Both the position numbers and the translations under genes were made by a program. A DNA stretch of 5,452 nt. Origin: Candidatus Profundicultor aquiphilus (lineage in GTDB: Bacteria > Atribacterota > Atribacteria > Atribacterales > Caldatribacteriaceae). A model generated the notes under the pieces. The model worked only from the letters and a program-made list of their open reading frames with translations, had not been told where the DNA came from and searched no databases. The DNA is taken from positions 1 through 5,452 of the forward strand of contig JABUEZ010000156.1 of assembly GCA_013314795.1 (NCBI GenBank). Direction: 5' to 3'. Positions 1-5,452 of the stretch are shown here, piece by piece (position 1 is the stretch's first letter; the number at the start of each line of letters is the position of its first letter).

Positions 1-159
1 TGATGCTGGCTCTGGGACTCAAAGACATGGTTCCGCAGTTTGTGGATTAGACCACGAATCGAGTGGCAGGGCAACGCAGATATGTTTTATCCTAACCCAG
101 TTCTTGAGCCCACCGATTGGGAAGCAATCAAAAAAGCGTACGCTGAAAAAGGAAAATAA
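1..159 (+). CDS. Sugar ABC transporter substrate-binding protein, C-terminal end, apparently frameshifted
   Basis: Only the 3' end of this gene is present. From position 3 one frame reads MLALGLKDMVPQFVD and then meets TAG at 48-50. The frame one base further on continues plausibly from about 49 as RPRIEWQGNADMFYPNP and ends in a charged helix AIKKAYAEKGK before TAA at 157-159. Upstream of 46 that second frame reads as implausible Trp-rich sequence after a TGA at 1-3. The two halves joined therefore look like one protein with a one-base insertion (or two-base loss) near 45-50. An 'LALGLKD.VPQFVD' stretch followed by a Trp/Asn/Pro-rich tail fits the C-terminus of periplasmic sugar-binding proteins of the RbsB-like family (Peripla_BP_4). 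Its place directly before an RbsA/RbsC-type ATPase and permease supports that. By inference it would deliver the substrate to the permease outside the membrane. The family call is moderate because only about 52 residues are visible. The frameshift may be a true mutation or a sequencing or assembly error. Confidence 0.6.
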
Positions 160-164
160 TCTGG

Positions 165-196
165 AAAGAGAGGCGGGTTTTATCCCGCCTCTCTTT
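165..196 (+). terminator. Perfect 13-bp stem-loop, terminator-like or mRNA-stabilising
   Basis: The arms 165-177 (AAAGAGAGGCGGG) and 184-196 (CCCGCCTCTCTTT) are exact reverse complements around a 6-nt loop TTTTAT. It lies 5 nt after the stop of the binding-protein gene and 4 nt before the ribosome binding site of the dehydrogenase. The only T-run on the 3' side is the TTT that closes the stem, followed by GTGTG, so it is a poor intrinsic terminator. I infer partial termination or 3'-end protection of the upstream message. That is a common arrangement where a binding protein must be made in excess over the membrane components. No promoter-like -35/-10 pair is evident between the hairpin and position 215. 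Confidence 0.75.
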
Positions 197-200
197 GTGT

Positions 201-208
201 GAGGAGGT
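201..208 (+). promoter_or_regulatory. Ribosome binding site fixing the GTG start of the dehydrogenase
   Basis: GAGGAGGT is close to a perfect Shine-Dalgarno sequence and sits 6 nt before the GTG at 215. It makes that non-ATG codon the clear start. Confidence 0.85.
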
Positions 209-214
209 ATCGGG

Positions 215-982
215 GTGGATCTGAAGTTGAAGGATAAGGTAGCAATTATTACCGGAGCTTCTCTGGGCATTGGGGCAGAAACTGCCCTTCTTTTTGCTCA
301 AGAAGGTGCTTGTGTGGTTCTGGTCGATCTCGATGAAGTGAATGGAAAGGCAGTGCTGGAAAAAATTACCTCTTCAGGTGGTTCTGCGACGTTTCTGAAA
401 ATAGATGTTGCTTCAGAGGGAGAGGTAAAATCGGGGATTCACTCCGTAATGGAAAAATTTGGTCGGATAGACATTCTGGTTAACAATGCTGGCATTTATC
501 GAAAAGGCGATGTCCTTTCGTTTTCAGAGGATGACTTTTCTCGGGTGATTTCGGTGAATGTCAAAGGGGTTCTTTTGTGTAGTAAATATGCCGCACTTGC
601 GATGAAAGAAAGAAATTATGGAGTTATTGTTAATGTAGCTTCTGAAGCCGGAATTGTAGGCATCAAAAACCAGATTGTTTATAATCTTTCTAAGGCGGCG
701 GTTATTTCCATCACCAAAAGCTGTGCGGTAGATCTTGCTCCGTATGGGATAAGAGTTAATTGTGTGTGTCCTGGTACAACCTTTACTCCGTTAGTGGAAA
801 AGGCTTTATCGAGAGAGAGTGACCCGGTTGCGGTGCGGCGGGAACTGGAAAGCAGTAGACCTCTTAATCGACTGGGAACACCCTCGGAAATCGCTTCAGC
901 CATCCTTTTCCTTGCTTCAGATACTGTATCTTATGCCACAGGGGCTGTTCTGAGTATCGACGGAGGCTACACTGCATGGTAG
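215..982 (+). CDS. Short-chain dehydrogenase/reductase (SDR), NAD(P)-dependent
   Basis: This 255-residue protein has the usual length and layout of a classical SDR with a single Rossmann fold. Cofactor motif TGASLGIG is at residues 13-20. An acidic Asp38 closes the second beta strand (VVLVDLD), which in this family favours NAD over NADP. NNAG is at 90-93. The catalytic residues Asn115, Ser143, Tyr156 and Lys160 are all present (YNLSK at 156-160), as is the PG turn at 186-187. The C-terminal IDGGYTAW matches the usual SDR ending. It probably interconverts an alcohol and a ketone on a sugar, polyol or sugar acid. SDR sequence alone does not give the substrate, and family annotations such as 3-oxoacyl-ACP or glucose dehydrogenase should not be copied over. 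The GTG start is fixed by GAGGAGGT 6 nt upstream. The stop overlaps the ABC ATPase start by 7 nt, so the two are probably translationally coupled. Its operon position argues for a catabolic role on the imported compound. Confidence 0.93.
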   Translation: MDLKLKDKVAIITGASLGIGAETALLFAQEGACVVLVDLDEVNGKAVLEKITSSGGSATFLKIDVASEGEVKSGIHSVMEKFGRIDILVNNAGIYRKGDVLSFSEDDFSRVISVNVKGVLLCSKYAALAMKERNYGVIVNVASEAGIVGIKNQIVYNLSKAAVISITKSCAVDLAPYGIRVNCVCPGTTFTPLVEKALSRESDPVAVRRELESSRPLNRLGTPSEIASAILFLASDTVSYATGAVLSIDGGYTAW

Positions 983-2511
983 GGGGACAGGAACCTTTAC
1001 TGGTATTGCAAGATATCTGTAAAGAATTTCCCGGAGTGAAGGCTCTGGACGGGGTAAGCTTGGAGATTTTTCCTGGAGAAATTCATGCTGTACTTGGGGA
1101 AAACGGAGCAGGAAAATCCACCCTGATGAAAATTTTAAGCGGGATTCTCAGGAAAGACCGTGGTGAGATTATCCTTGAGGGGAAAAGGGTGGATTTTAGA
1201 ACTCCTCGGGATGCCATATCTGCAGGTATAGCTCTGGTGCAGCAAGAACTCTCACTGGTACCATATTTAAGTGTTGCGGAGAATATTTTTTTAGGGCGGT
1301 GGCAGAGGAAAGGTCTGGGAATAGACTGGAGACTTTTAAAAAAAGAGGCCGAAGAACTTTTGCGACGTTTCAACCTTAAAATTGACCCTCAGGCGCTGGT
1401 GGAAGAACTGAGCGTGGCTGAGCAACAGATTGTAGAGATTATTAAAGCTATCGCTAAACCCCAGGTGCGGGTTTTTCTGTTAGATGAGCCCACTTCAGCT
1501 CTTGGCGAAAAGGAAATTGCCCGATTGTTTGAATTGCTCTTTGAGATAAAAAAAGAGGGTAAGGCCATTATCTTTATTTCTCATAAGATTAATGAAGCCT
1601 TAGTGCTCTCGGATCGTATTACGGTGTTACGGGATGGACGAAAGGTTATTACTGCTCCGTGTAGAGACTTAACTGAAAGAGATGTTGTTTTCCATATGAC
1701 TGGGAAAACCTGGGAAAGACAGAGAGAAGCAGAGAGCGTTGTTCAAAAGGAAAGGGTTACCCCAATCCTGGTTTTACAGAATTTCTCGGTTGATAACTTT
1801 GTAAGGGATGTAAACTTGGAAGTTGCACGAGGGGAAATACTGGTGATTTTTGGGCTGGTAGGTTCGGGACGTACCACCCTGGCAGAAGGATTATTTGGTC
1901 TTCGTAGGCACACAGGTAAATTGTTTTTGGAAGGGAAGGAAATAGAGCTTTCCTCTCCTCTTGAGGCTGTTCATTCGGGTATCGGTTACATCCCTGAAGA
2001 CCGGCGGCATGGCTTAATCTATGAGATGCCAGTTTTTTCGAATATTACTTTGGCGGTTCTGAGTGATGTTTCGAGAAAAGGTATTCTGAAATTGGAGGAG
2101 GAATTTCGTCTGGCCGGGAAATTTGTACAGGATCTGCGGATTAAGACTCCTAACATTTTCCGAGAGGTTCTTTTCTTGAGTGGGGGCAATCAGCAGAAAG
2201 TGCTTTTGGCGAGGTGGTTAGCCAGAAATCCCAGGGTTCTGGTTATGGACGAACCCACAAGAGGCATCGATGTTGGAGCAAAATTTGAAATCCGTGAACT
2301 GACGAAGTCTCTGGCTCTTACAGGTCTGGGAATTATTTATATTACTTCTGAAGCCCCTGAAGCCCTTGAGTTTTCAAGCCGCATTGCAGTAATGCGTAAT
2401 GGAAAAATTGTAGCGATATTTGATGACCCTTCCCGGATCACAAAATCGGATTTGATCGCTGCTGCGAGTGGTGCTCTGGAAAGAGAGGTGGTCTGGAATG
2501 GCCAAAGATAA
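976..2511 (+). CDS. Sugar ABC transporter ATP-binding protein, RbsA/MglA/XylG type with two nucleotide-binding domains
   Basis: This 511-residue cytoplasmic ATPase has the typical length of the CUT2 (monosaccharide) importer subfamily and powers uptake through the adjacent permease. The first ATPase domain has Walker A at residues 41-49 (GENGAGKST), Q-loop near Gln89-Gln90, a relaxed signature LSVAEQQ at 145-151, Walker B FLLDEP at 167-172 and switch His203. The second has GLVGSGRTT at 293-301 (Arg299 for the Walker Lys), PEDR at 340-343, an intact signature LSGGNQQK at 401-408 and Walker B VMDEPTRGID near 423-432. Its switch histidine is replaced in ITSEAPEAL. This split of intact and degenerate motifs is normal for RbsA-like proteins, so one of the two composite sites is expected to do most of the hydrolysis. 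The ATG at 976 has GGAGG at 962-966, 9 nt upstream, inside the preceding gene. The 3' end overlaps the permease start by 14 nt. Sugar specificity cannot be read from an ATPase; ribose is only one of several options. Confidence 0.95.
   Translation: MVGGQEPLLVLQDICKEFPGVKALDGVSLEIFPGEIHAVLGENGAGKSTLMKILSGILRKDRGEIILEGKRVDFRTPRDAISAGIALVQQELSLVPYLSVAENIFLGRWQRKGLGIDWRLLKKEAEELLRRFNLKIDPQALVEELSVAEQQIVEIIKAIAKPQVRVFLLDEPTSALGEKEIARLFELLFEIKKEGKAIIFISHKINEALVLSDRITVLRDGRKVITAPCRDLTERDVVFHMTGKTWERQREAESVVQKERVTPILVLQNFSVDNFVRDVNLEVARGEILVIFGLVGSGRTTLAEGLFGLRRHTGKLFLEGKEIELSSPLEAVHSGIGYIPEDRRHGLIYEMPVFSNITLAVLSDVSRKGILKLEEEFRLAGKFVQDLRIKTPNIFREVLFLSGGNQQKVLLARWLARNPRVLVMDEPTRGIDVGAKFEIRELTKSLALTGLGIIYITSEAPEALEFSSRIAVMRNGKIVAIFDDPSRITKSDLIAAASGALEREVVWNGQR
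2485..2489 (+). promoter_or_regulatory. Ribosome binding site favouring the ATG at 2498 for the permease
   Basis: GAGGT within AGAGAGGTGG lies 8 nt before the ATG at 2498. An in-frame GTG at 2468 would add ten residues, but those overlap the ATPase gene more deeply and have no comparable site in front. Confidence 0.65.
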
Positions 2512-3508
2512 AGAAGTTACTGGTTCCACAGCCTTCCTTCCTTCTGTGAGAAGCATTGTTCTAAAGGGTGGCTCTCTGGTAGGGGTTGTGGCCTTGAGTA
2601 TTGCCTTTGCCAGTTTTACTCCTCATTTTATGACGCTGAGTAACTGGCTCAATATTCTTCGGCAGGTCTCGGTGGTAATGATTCTGGCTTCGGCACAGAC
2701 CATGGTCATCATTGCAGGTGGTATCGACCTTTCGGTGGGGTCGTTACTGGCTCTTGGAGGATGTCTTGCAGCGGTGGCGATGAGTTACTGGGGGTGGAGT
2801 TTTGTGCTTGGATCCCTCCTTGGTATTGCGATAGCCACTCTGGCTGGTCTGGGCAACGGGGTAATAATAGCCAAGGGAAAGATCCCCGACTTCATTGCTA
2901 CTCTGGGTATGCTGGGTGCTTTGCGAGGTGTTTCTCTTCTCATTACCGGTGGTCTTCCGGTTCCGTCGCATTTTACGGCGACCAAATTGGCTGGGTACCT
3001 ACCCCAGGTTCTGGTTTTCTTAGGCAGTGGTGATCTCTGGGTGATTCCGGTACCGGCTGCGATCGGGGTGGGAGTGGTTATTATCACCTGGTTTATTCTC
3101 TCTCGAACTACCTTTGGCAGATCCCTTTACGCAGTAGGTGGTAATAGAGAGGCAGCCAGAGCTTCAGGAATTGATGTAGACCGGGTAAAGGTTATCGTTT
3201 ACGGACTGGCCGGACTGTACTGTGGAGCGGGAGGGCTGGTACTCGTTGGGAGGATGAATTCTGCCAATGCGCTGATGGCGGAGGGTATTGAGCTTCAGAC
3301 CATTGCTGCGGTGGTCATTGGGGGAACGAACCTTTCCGGAGGGAGGGGTTCGGTTTTTGGGACTCTGGTTGGTGCTATTTTGATGGGTGTTCTGAGCAAC
3401 GGTCTCAACCTGTTGAATGTCCAGCCCTTCTGGCAGAGAGTGGTGAATGGATTACTGATTATTATAGTGGTTTTATTTGACCAGTGGCGCAGAAGATTGG
3501 GAGAATAA
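2498..3508 (+). CDS. Sugar ABC transporter permease, RbsC type (BPD_transp_2 family)
   Basis: This 336-residue, very hydrophobic inner-membrane protein forms the channel of a CUT2 importer, presumably as a homodimer with the preceding ATPase. After a short polar N-terminus a membrane segment spans roughly residues 24-41. Next come the family hallmark IIAGGIDLSVGS (about 71-82), several Gly/Ala/Val-rich segments, and the conserved loop IPDFIATLGM (129-138). The cytoplasmic loop GGNREAARASGID (214-226) is the equivalent of the EAA coupling loop that contacts the ATPase. Near residue 275-285 is GGTNLSGGRGS, followed by two further hydrophobic segments and a basic tail QWRRR. Length and motif order match full-length members. 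Start 2498 is chosen because of a Shine-Dalgarno sequence 8 nt upstream; an upstream GTG at 2468 is possible but less likely. Only one permease gene is present, as expected for this subfamily. The transported sugar is not determined by the sequence. Confidence 0.94.
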   Translation: MAKDKEVTGSTAFLPSVRSIVLKGGSLVGVVALSIAFASFTPHFMTLSNWLNILRQVSVVMILASAQTMVIIAGGIDLSVGSLLALGGCLAAVAMSYWGWSFVLGSLLGIAIATLAGLGNGVIIAKGKIPDFIATLGMLGALRGVSLLITGGLPVPSHFTATKLAGYLPQVLVFLGSGDLWVIPVPAAIGVGVVIITWFILSRTTFGRSLYAVGGNREAARASGIDVDRVKVIVYGLAGLYCGAGGLVLVGRMNSANALMAEGIELQTIAAVVIGGTNLSGGRGSVFGTLVGAILMGVLSNGLNLLNVQPFWQRVVNGLLIIIVVLFDQWRRRLGE

Positions 3509-3517
3509 ATTCGAAGG

Positions 3518-3523
3518 AAGGAG
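3518..3523 (+). promoter_or_regulatory. Ribosome binding site pointing to a TTG start at 3532
   Basis: AAGGAG is 8 nt before TTG 3532, which starts MEKVNFVLVG. A second purine run GAAGG (3513-3517) could instead serve the in-frame GTG at 3523, giving MKELEKVNF. Both lie in the 23-nt gap after the permease stop, and nothing else of note is in the gap. Confidence 0.55.
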
Positions 3524-3531
3524 TGAAGGAA

Positions 3532-4557
3532 TTGGAGAAAGTCAATTTTGTTCTGGTTGGAGCAGGTCGGGCAGGAATGGTTCACGCTCGAAATCTCGTT
3601 CACTATATCCCCGAAGCTAACCTCTGTGCTTTGGTGGACGTAAATCTGGAGCAGGCTCGGAAATCGGCCGAAGAAGTAGGTGTTTCAAAGTATTACGCCA
3701 GTTTTGAAGAAGCCCTGGAGAGAGAGCATTTTGAGGCAGTCTGCATTGCTTCACTGACTTTTACTCATCGGGAGATCATCGAGAAGGCTGCTTCAGTTCG
3801 GAAACACATCTTTTGTGAAAAACCTCTGGCGCAGACAAAAGAAGAGGCTGAAAAGATTCAAGAAGTGGTGAAAAAAACCGGGATAAAGTTCCAGATCGGG
3901 TTTATGCGCCGATATGATCCTGAAATCCGAAAGGCCTGGGAAATGGTGCGGGAAGGAAAAATTGGAGAGCTGGTTCTTATTAAGTCCACCGGAAGAGGAC
4001 CGGGGTTACCTCCCGCCTGGATCTGGGACAGGAGTAAAAGTGGAGGAATGCTTGCTGAAGTTTCTTCGCATGATATCGATTCAATGCTCTGGTTTGCAGG
4101 GCAAAAACCCGGTACTATTTTTCTCATGGCAAGGAATTTTAAGGGTCAGGAAGCGCGAGAGAAGTTCCCCGATTTCTACGATCACTACGTTCTGACGGTG
4201 AATTTTCAAAATGGTCCCATGGGGGTTGTCGACGGAGGGTGTCCGGTGGGATATGCGTATGATGCTCGCATAGAGATACTGGGTACCGAGGGAATGATCC
4301 GAGTCGGTGAAACAGATATCCCCGGCCTTACGTGGTATACCCTGGACAAGAAGTCCATCCGGGAAACCCAGTCAAGCTGGCGTAATCGGTTCAAAGAGGG
4401 ATACCTTGAGGAGATGAAGTCTTTCATTCGATGTATTATTAAGGATGAAAAACCCTCACCATCGCTTGAAGACGGCCTTAGGGTGGTTAGAGTGGTAGAA
4501 ACTGCCCATCAGTCTCTGGAGATGGGAAAACCTGTCCTTTTTGAAGGGGAGTGGTGA
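3532..4557 (+). CDS. Gfo/Idh/MocA family oxidoreductase, inositol 2-dehydrogenase-like
   Basis: This two-domain NAD(P)-dependent dehydrogenase has about 341 residues, the usual family size. Numbered from the TTG at 3532, the N-terminal Rossmann domain has GAGRAG at 10-15, an acidic Asp36 at the end of the second strand (favouring NAD) and the family Glu-Lys-Pro at 96-98, whose Lys97 is a catalytic residue in myo-inositol dehydrogenases. The C-terminal alpha/beta domain has GFMRRYDP (123-130), SGGMLAEVSSHDID (170-183, His180 at the catalytic histidine position) and ILGTEG. At the spot where Bacillus IolG has Asp four residues before that histidine, this protein has Glu176, a substitution seen in other family members. 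It probably oxidises a ring or chain hydroxyl of a cyclitol or sugar; scyllo/myo-inositol, glucose or another polyol are all possible. Alternative starts are GTG 3523 and GTG 3484; the last overlaps the permease by 25 nt and is unlikely. It ends 2 nt before the kinase start chosen here. Family call firm, substrate open. Confidence 0.92.
   Translation: MEKVNFVLVGAGRAGMVHARNLVHYIPEANLCALVDVNLEQARKSAEEVGVSKYYASFEEALEREHFEAVCIASLTFTHREIIEKAASVRKHIFCEKPLAQTKEEAEKIQEVVKKTGIKFQIGFMRRYDPEIRKAWEMVREGKIGELVLIKSTGRGPGLPPAWIWDRSKSGGMLAEVSSHDIDSMLWFAGQKPGTIFLMARNFKGQEAREKFPDFYDHYVLTVNFQNGPMGVVDGGCPVGYAYDARIEILGTEGMIRVGETDIPGLTWYTLDKKSIRETQSSWRNRFKEGYLEEMKSFIRCIIKDEKPSPSLEDGLRVVRVVETAHQSLEMGKPVLFEGEW
4546..4551 (+). 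promoter_or_regulatory. Ribosome binding site pointing to a TTG start at 4560
   Basis: GGGGAG inside the last codons of the oxidoreductase gene lies 8 nt before TTG 4560 (MPYFIGCDLG). The GTG at 4554 in the same frame would overlap the upstream stop as GTGA, but leaves only 2 nt after this site. Confidence 0.5.
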
Positions 4558-4559
4558 TT

Positions 4560-5452
4560 TTGCCGTACTTTATTGGGTGTGATCTGGGCACCACGGCAAC
4601 GAAAACTGGTCTTTTTGATGCAGAAGGAAAATTGCTGGCTCTGGCACGGCGAAACTCGAACCTCATTTACGGCAAGGATGGGAGTGTTATCCAGGATCCC
4701 TACGAGATGCTGGATTCAGTCATTGAGACTGTCCGGGAGGTCATGGAAAAGAGTAAGGTATCTCCGGAAGCAGTGGGGGCACTGGCACTTGATGGACAAA
4801 TGGCGGGAATTATGGGGGTTGATGAGAGTGGAGAACCGGCTACACCGTACGACTCATGGCTTGATGTTCGCTCCACGCCGTATGCTCTGTTGATGAAAAA
4901 GAAAGGTGAGGACCTTATTGCTACTCGTTCTGGAATGGCTCCCAGTATTAACCATGGCCCCAAAATTCTGTGGTGGAAAAATGAGCATCCTGAGGTTTAT
5001 AAAAACATTGCCAAATTTACGGTTCCTTCCTGCTGGGTTACGCAAAAACTTGCAGGAATAAAAGGTGCAGATACCTTTATTGATTATACCTATCTTCATT
5101 TTTCCTGCTTTGCTGACCTGGAAAAGATTGTTTGGGATAAAGATATTCTCGATCTTTTTGAAATGGAAGAAAGTAAGTTTCCCAGGATTGTTGAACCCTG
5201 GATGGTGGTAGGCCGATTGGGAAAAGAATGGGCGGGAAAAATGGGACTCCTTGCTGGTACCCCTCTTGTAGCTGGTTGTGGAGACCAGGCCGCCAACAAC
5301 CTGGGAGCAGGAATTGTGGAAAGAGGAATGGCCTTTGACGTGGCTGGAACAGCTTCCTGTTTCAGCCTTTATGTGGATCGATACGTTCCCGATGTAAAGT
5401 ACAAAACGCTTCTTTTCCCCCGAGCAGTTCTGCGCGATTATTATTATCCAAT
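4560..5452 (+). CDS. FGGY-family carbohydrate kinase, N-terminal part (cut by window end)
   Basis: The open frame runs to the window edge, giving 297 of an expected roughly 500 residues. It would transfer a phosphate from ATP to a sugar, ketose or polyol in the cytoplasm. Numbered from TTG 4560, the N-terminal FGGY domain starts with the phosphate-binding motif DLGTTATK (8-15). GQMAG (79-83) and SWLDVR (99-104) lie where xylulokinases have GQMHG and WNDGR, the sugar-contact regions. A stretch HGPKILWWKN (132-141) and a conserved-looking IDYTYLHFS (174-182) follow. GCGDQAANNLGAG (239-251) contains the catalytic base Asp242, and DVAGTAS (260-266) opens the second domain. His to Ala in GQMAG argues against plain D-xylulokinase. 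From memory, the IDYTYLHFS/GQMAG combination marks a subfamily usually annotated only as FGGY kinase. The start could instead be GTG 4554, overlapping the upstream stop by 4 nt. By inference it traps the product of the two dehydrogenases. Family certain, substrate unknown. Confidence 0.9.
   Translation, partial: MPYFIGCDLGTTATKTGLFDAEGKLLALARRNSNLIYGKDGSVIQDPYEMLDSVIETVREVMEKSKVSPEAVGALALDGQMAGIMGVDESGEPATPYDSWLDVRSTPYALLMKKKGEDLIATRSGMAPSINHGPKILWWKNEHPEVYKNIAKFTVPSCWVTQKLAGIKGADTFIDYTYLHFSCFADLEKIVWDKDILDLFEMEESKFPRIVEPWMVVGRLGKEWAGKMGLLAGTPLVAGCGDQAANNLGAGIVERGMAFDVAGTASCFSLYVDRYVPDVKYKTLLFPRAVLRDYYYP

Noticed and set aside
39..54. Programmed +1 frameshift (prfB-like) at GAT TAG A
   Set aside because: A stop codon follows directly, but there is no Shine-Dalgarno-like stimulator just upstream and no slippery codon of the prfB type, and no such mechanism is known to me for sugar-binding proteins. 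Mutation or sequence error is simpler.
160..214. Riboswitch or attenuator in the gap before the SDR
   Set aside because: The gap is only 55 nt and holds one simple hairpin. No competing fold covering the ribosome site beyond 4-nt matches could be seen.
19..270. Minus-strand open frame of 83 codons at the left end
   Set aside because: It runs antisense to the binding-protein tail, hairpin and SDR start, lacks a good ribosome site, and its translation is low-complexity and unlike a folded protein.
1852..2373. Loss of Walker lysine and switch histidine in the second ATPase domain
   Set aside because: These substitutions, with the relaxed signature in the first domain, are standard in RbsA/MglA-type ATPases and do not indicate decay.
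2468..2497. Longer permease start at GTG 2468
   Set aside because: The added residues overlap the ATPase gene more deeply and lack a ribosome site, whereas ATG 2498 has GAGGT at 8 nt.
2744..3087. Several overlapping frames on both strands inside the permease
   Set aside because: They lie wholly within the permease gene, whose frame carries conserved family motifs; the alternatives are compositional by-products.
4573..4893. Plus-strand open frame of 106 codons inside the kinase
   Set aside because: It is a shadow of the kinase in another frame. The kinase frame shows DLGTT and GQM motifs across the same bases, while this one is Trp/Arg-rich with no motif.

Overview
The window is a compact, single-strand (+) bacterial carbohydrate or polyol utilisation operon, cut at both ends. 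It suggests an anaerobic, possibly thermophilic, deep-branching bacterium of the Thermotogota/Atribacterota kind. That guess rests only on gene content, tight gene packing, moderate GC by eye and frequent GTG/TTG starts, and no marker gene confirms it. No tRNA, rRNA, CRISPR array, insertion sequence or phage-like gene is visible.

Layout. Positions 1-159 hold the C-terminal end of what looks like a periplasmic or lipoprotein sugar-binding protein, apparently split by a frameshift near 45-50. Positions 165-196 form a perfect 13-bp stem-loop between that gene and the rest. From 215 the genes run almost without gaps: a short-chain dehydrogenase (215-982), a double-domain sugar ABC ATPase (976-2511), an RbsC-type permease (2498-3508), a Gfo/Idh/MocA oxidoreductase of inositol-dehydrogenase type (about 3532-4557), and the first 297 codons of an FGGY carbohydrate kinase (about 4560-5452, running off the end). 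Genes overlap by 7 and 14 nt or are separated by 23 and 2 nt, so co-transcription and translational coupling are likely.

How they work together (inference). The binding protein captures a sugar, polyol or cyclitol outside the cell. The RbsA/RbsC-like pair imports it without phosphorylation. One or both NAD(P)-dependent dehydrogenases oxidise it, and the FGGY kinase phosphorylates the resulting keto-sugar so that it enters central metabolism. The substrate cannot be read from the sequence. The kinase carries GQMAG in place of the GQMHG of xylulokinases and looks like a less characterised FGGY subfamily, so a xylulose pathway should not be assumed.

No wholly new kind of system is evident. The points worth a second look are the frameshifted binding protein, the hairpin without a good U-tract, the unassigned substrate of the pathway, and the non-ATG starts of the last two genes.
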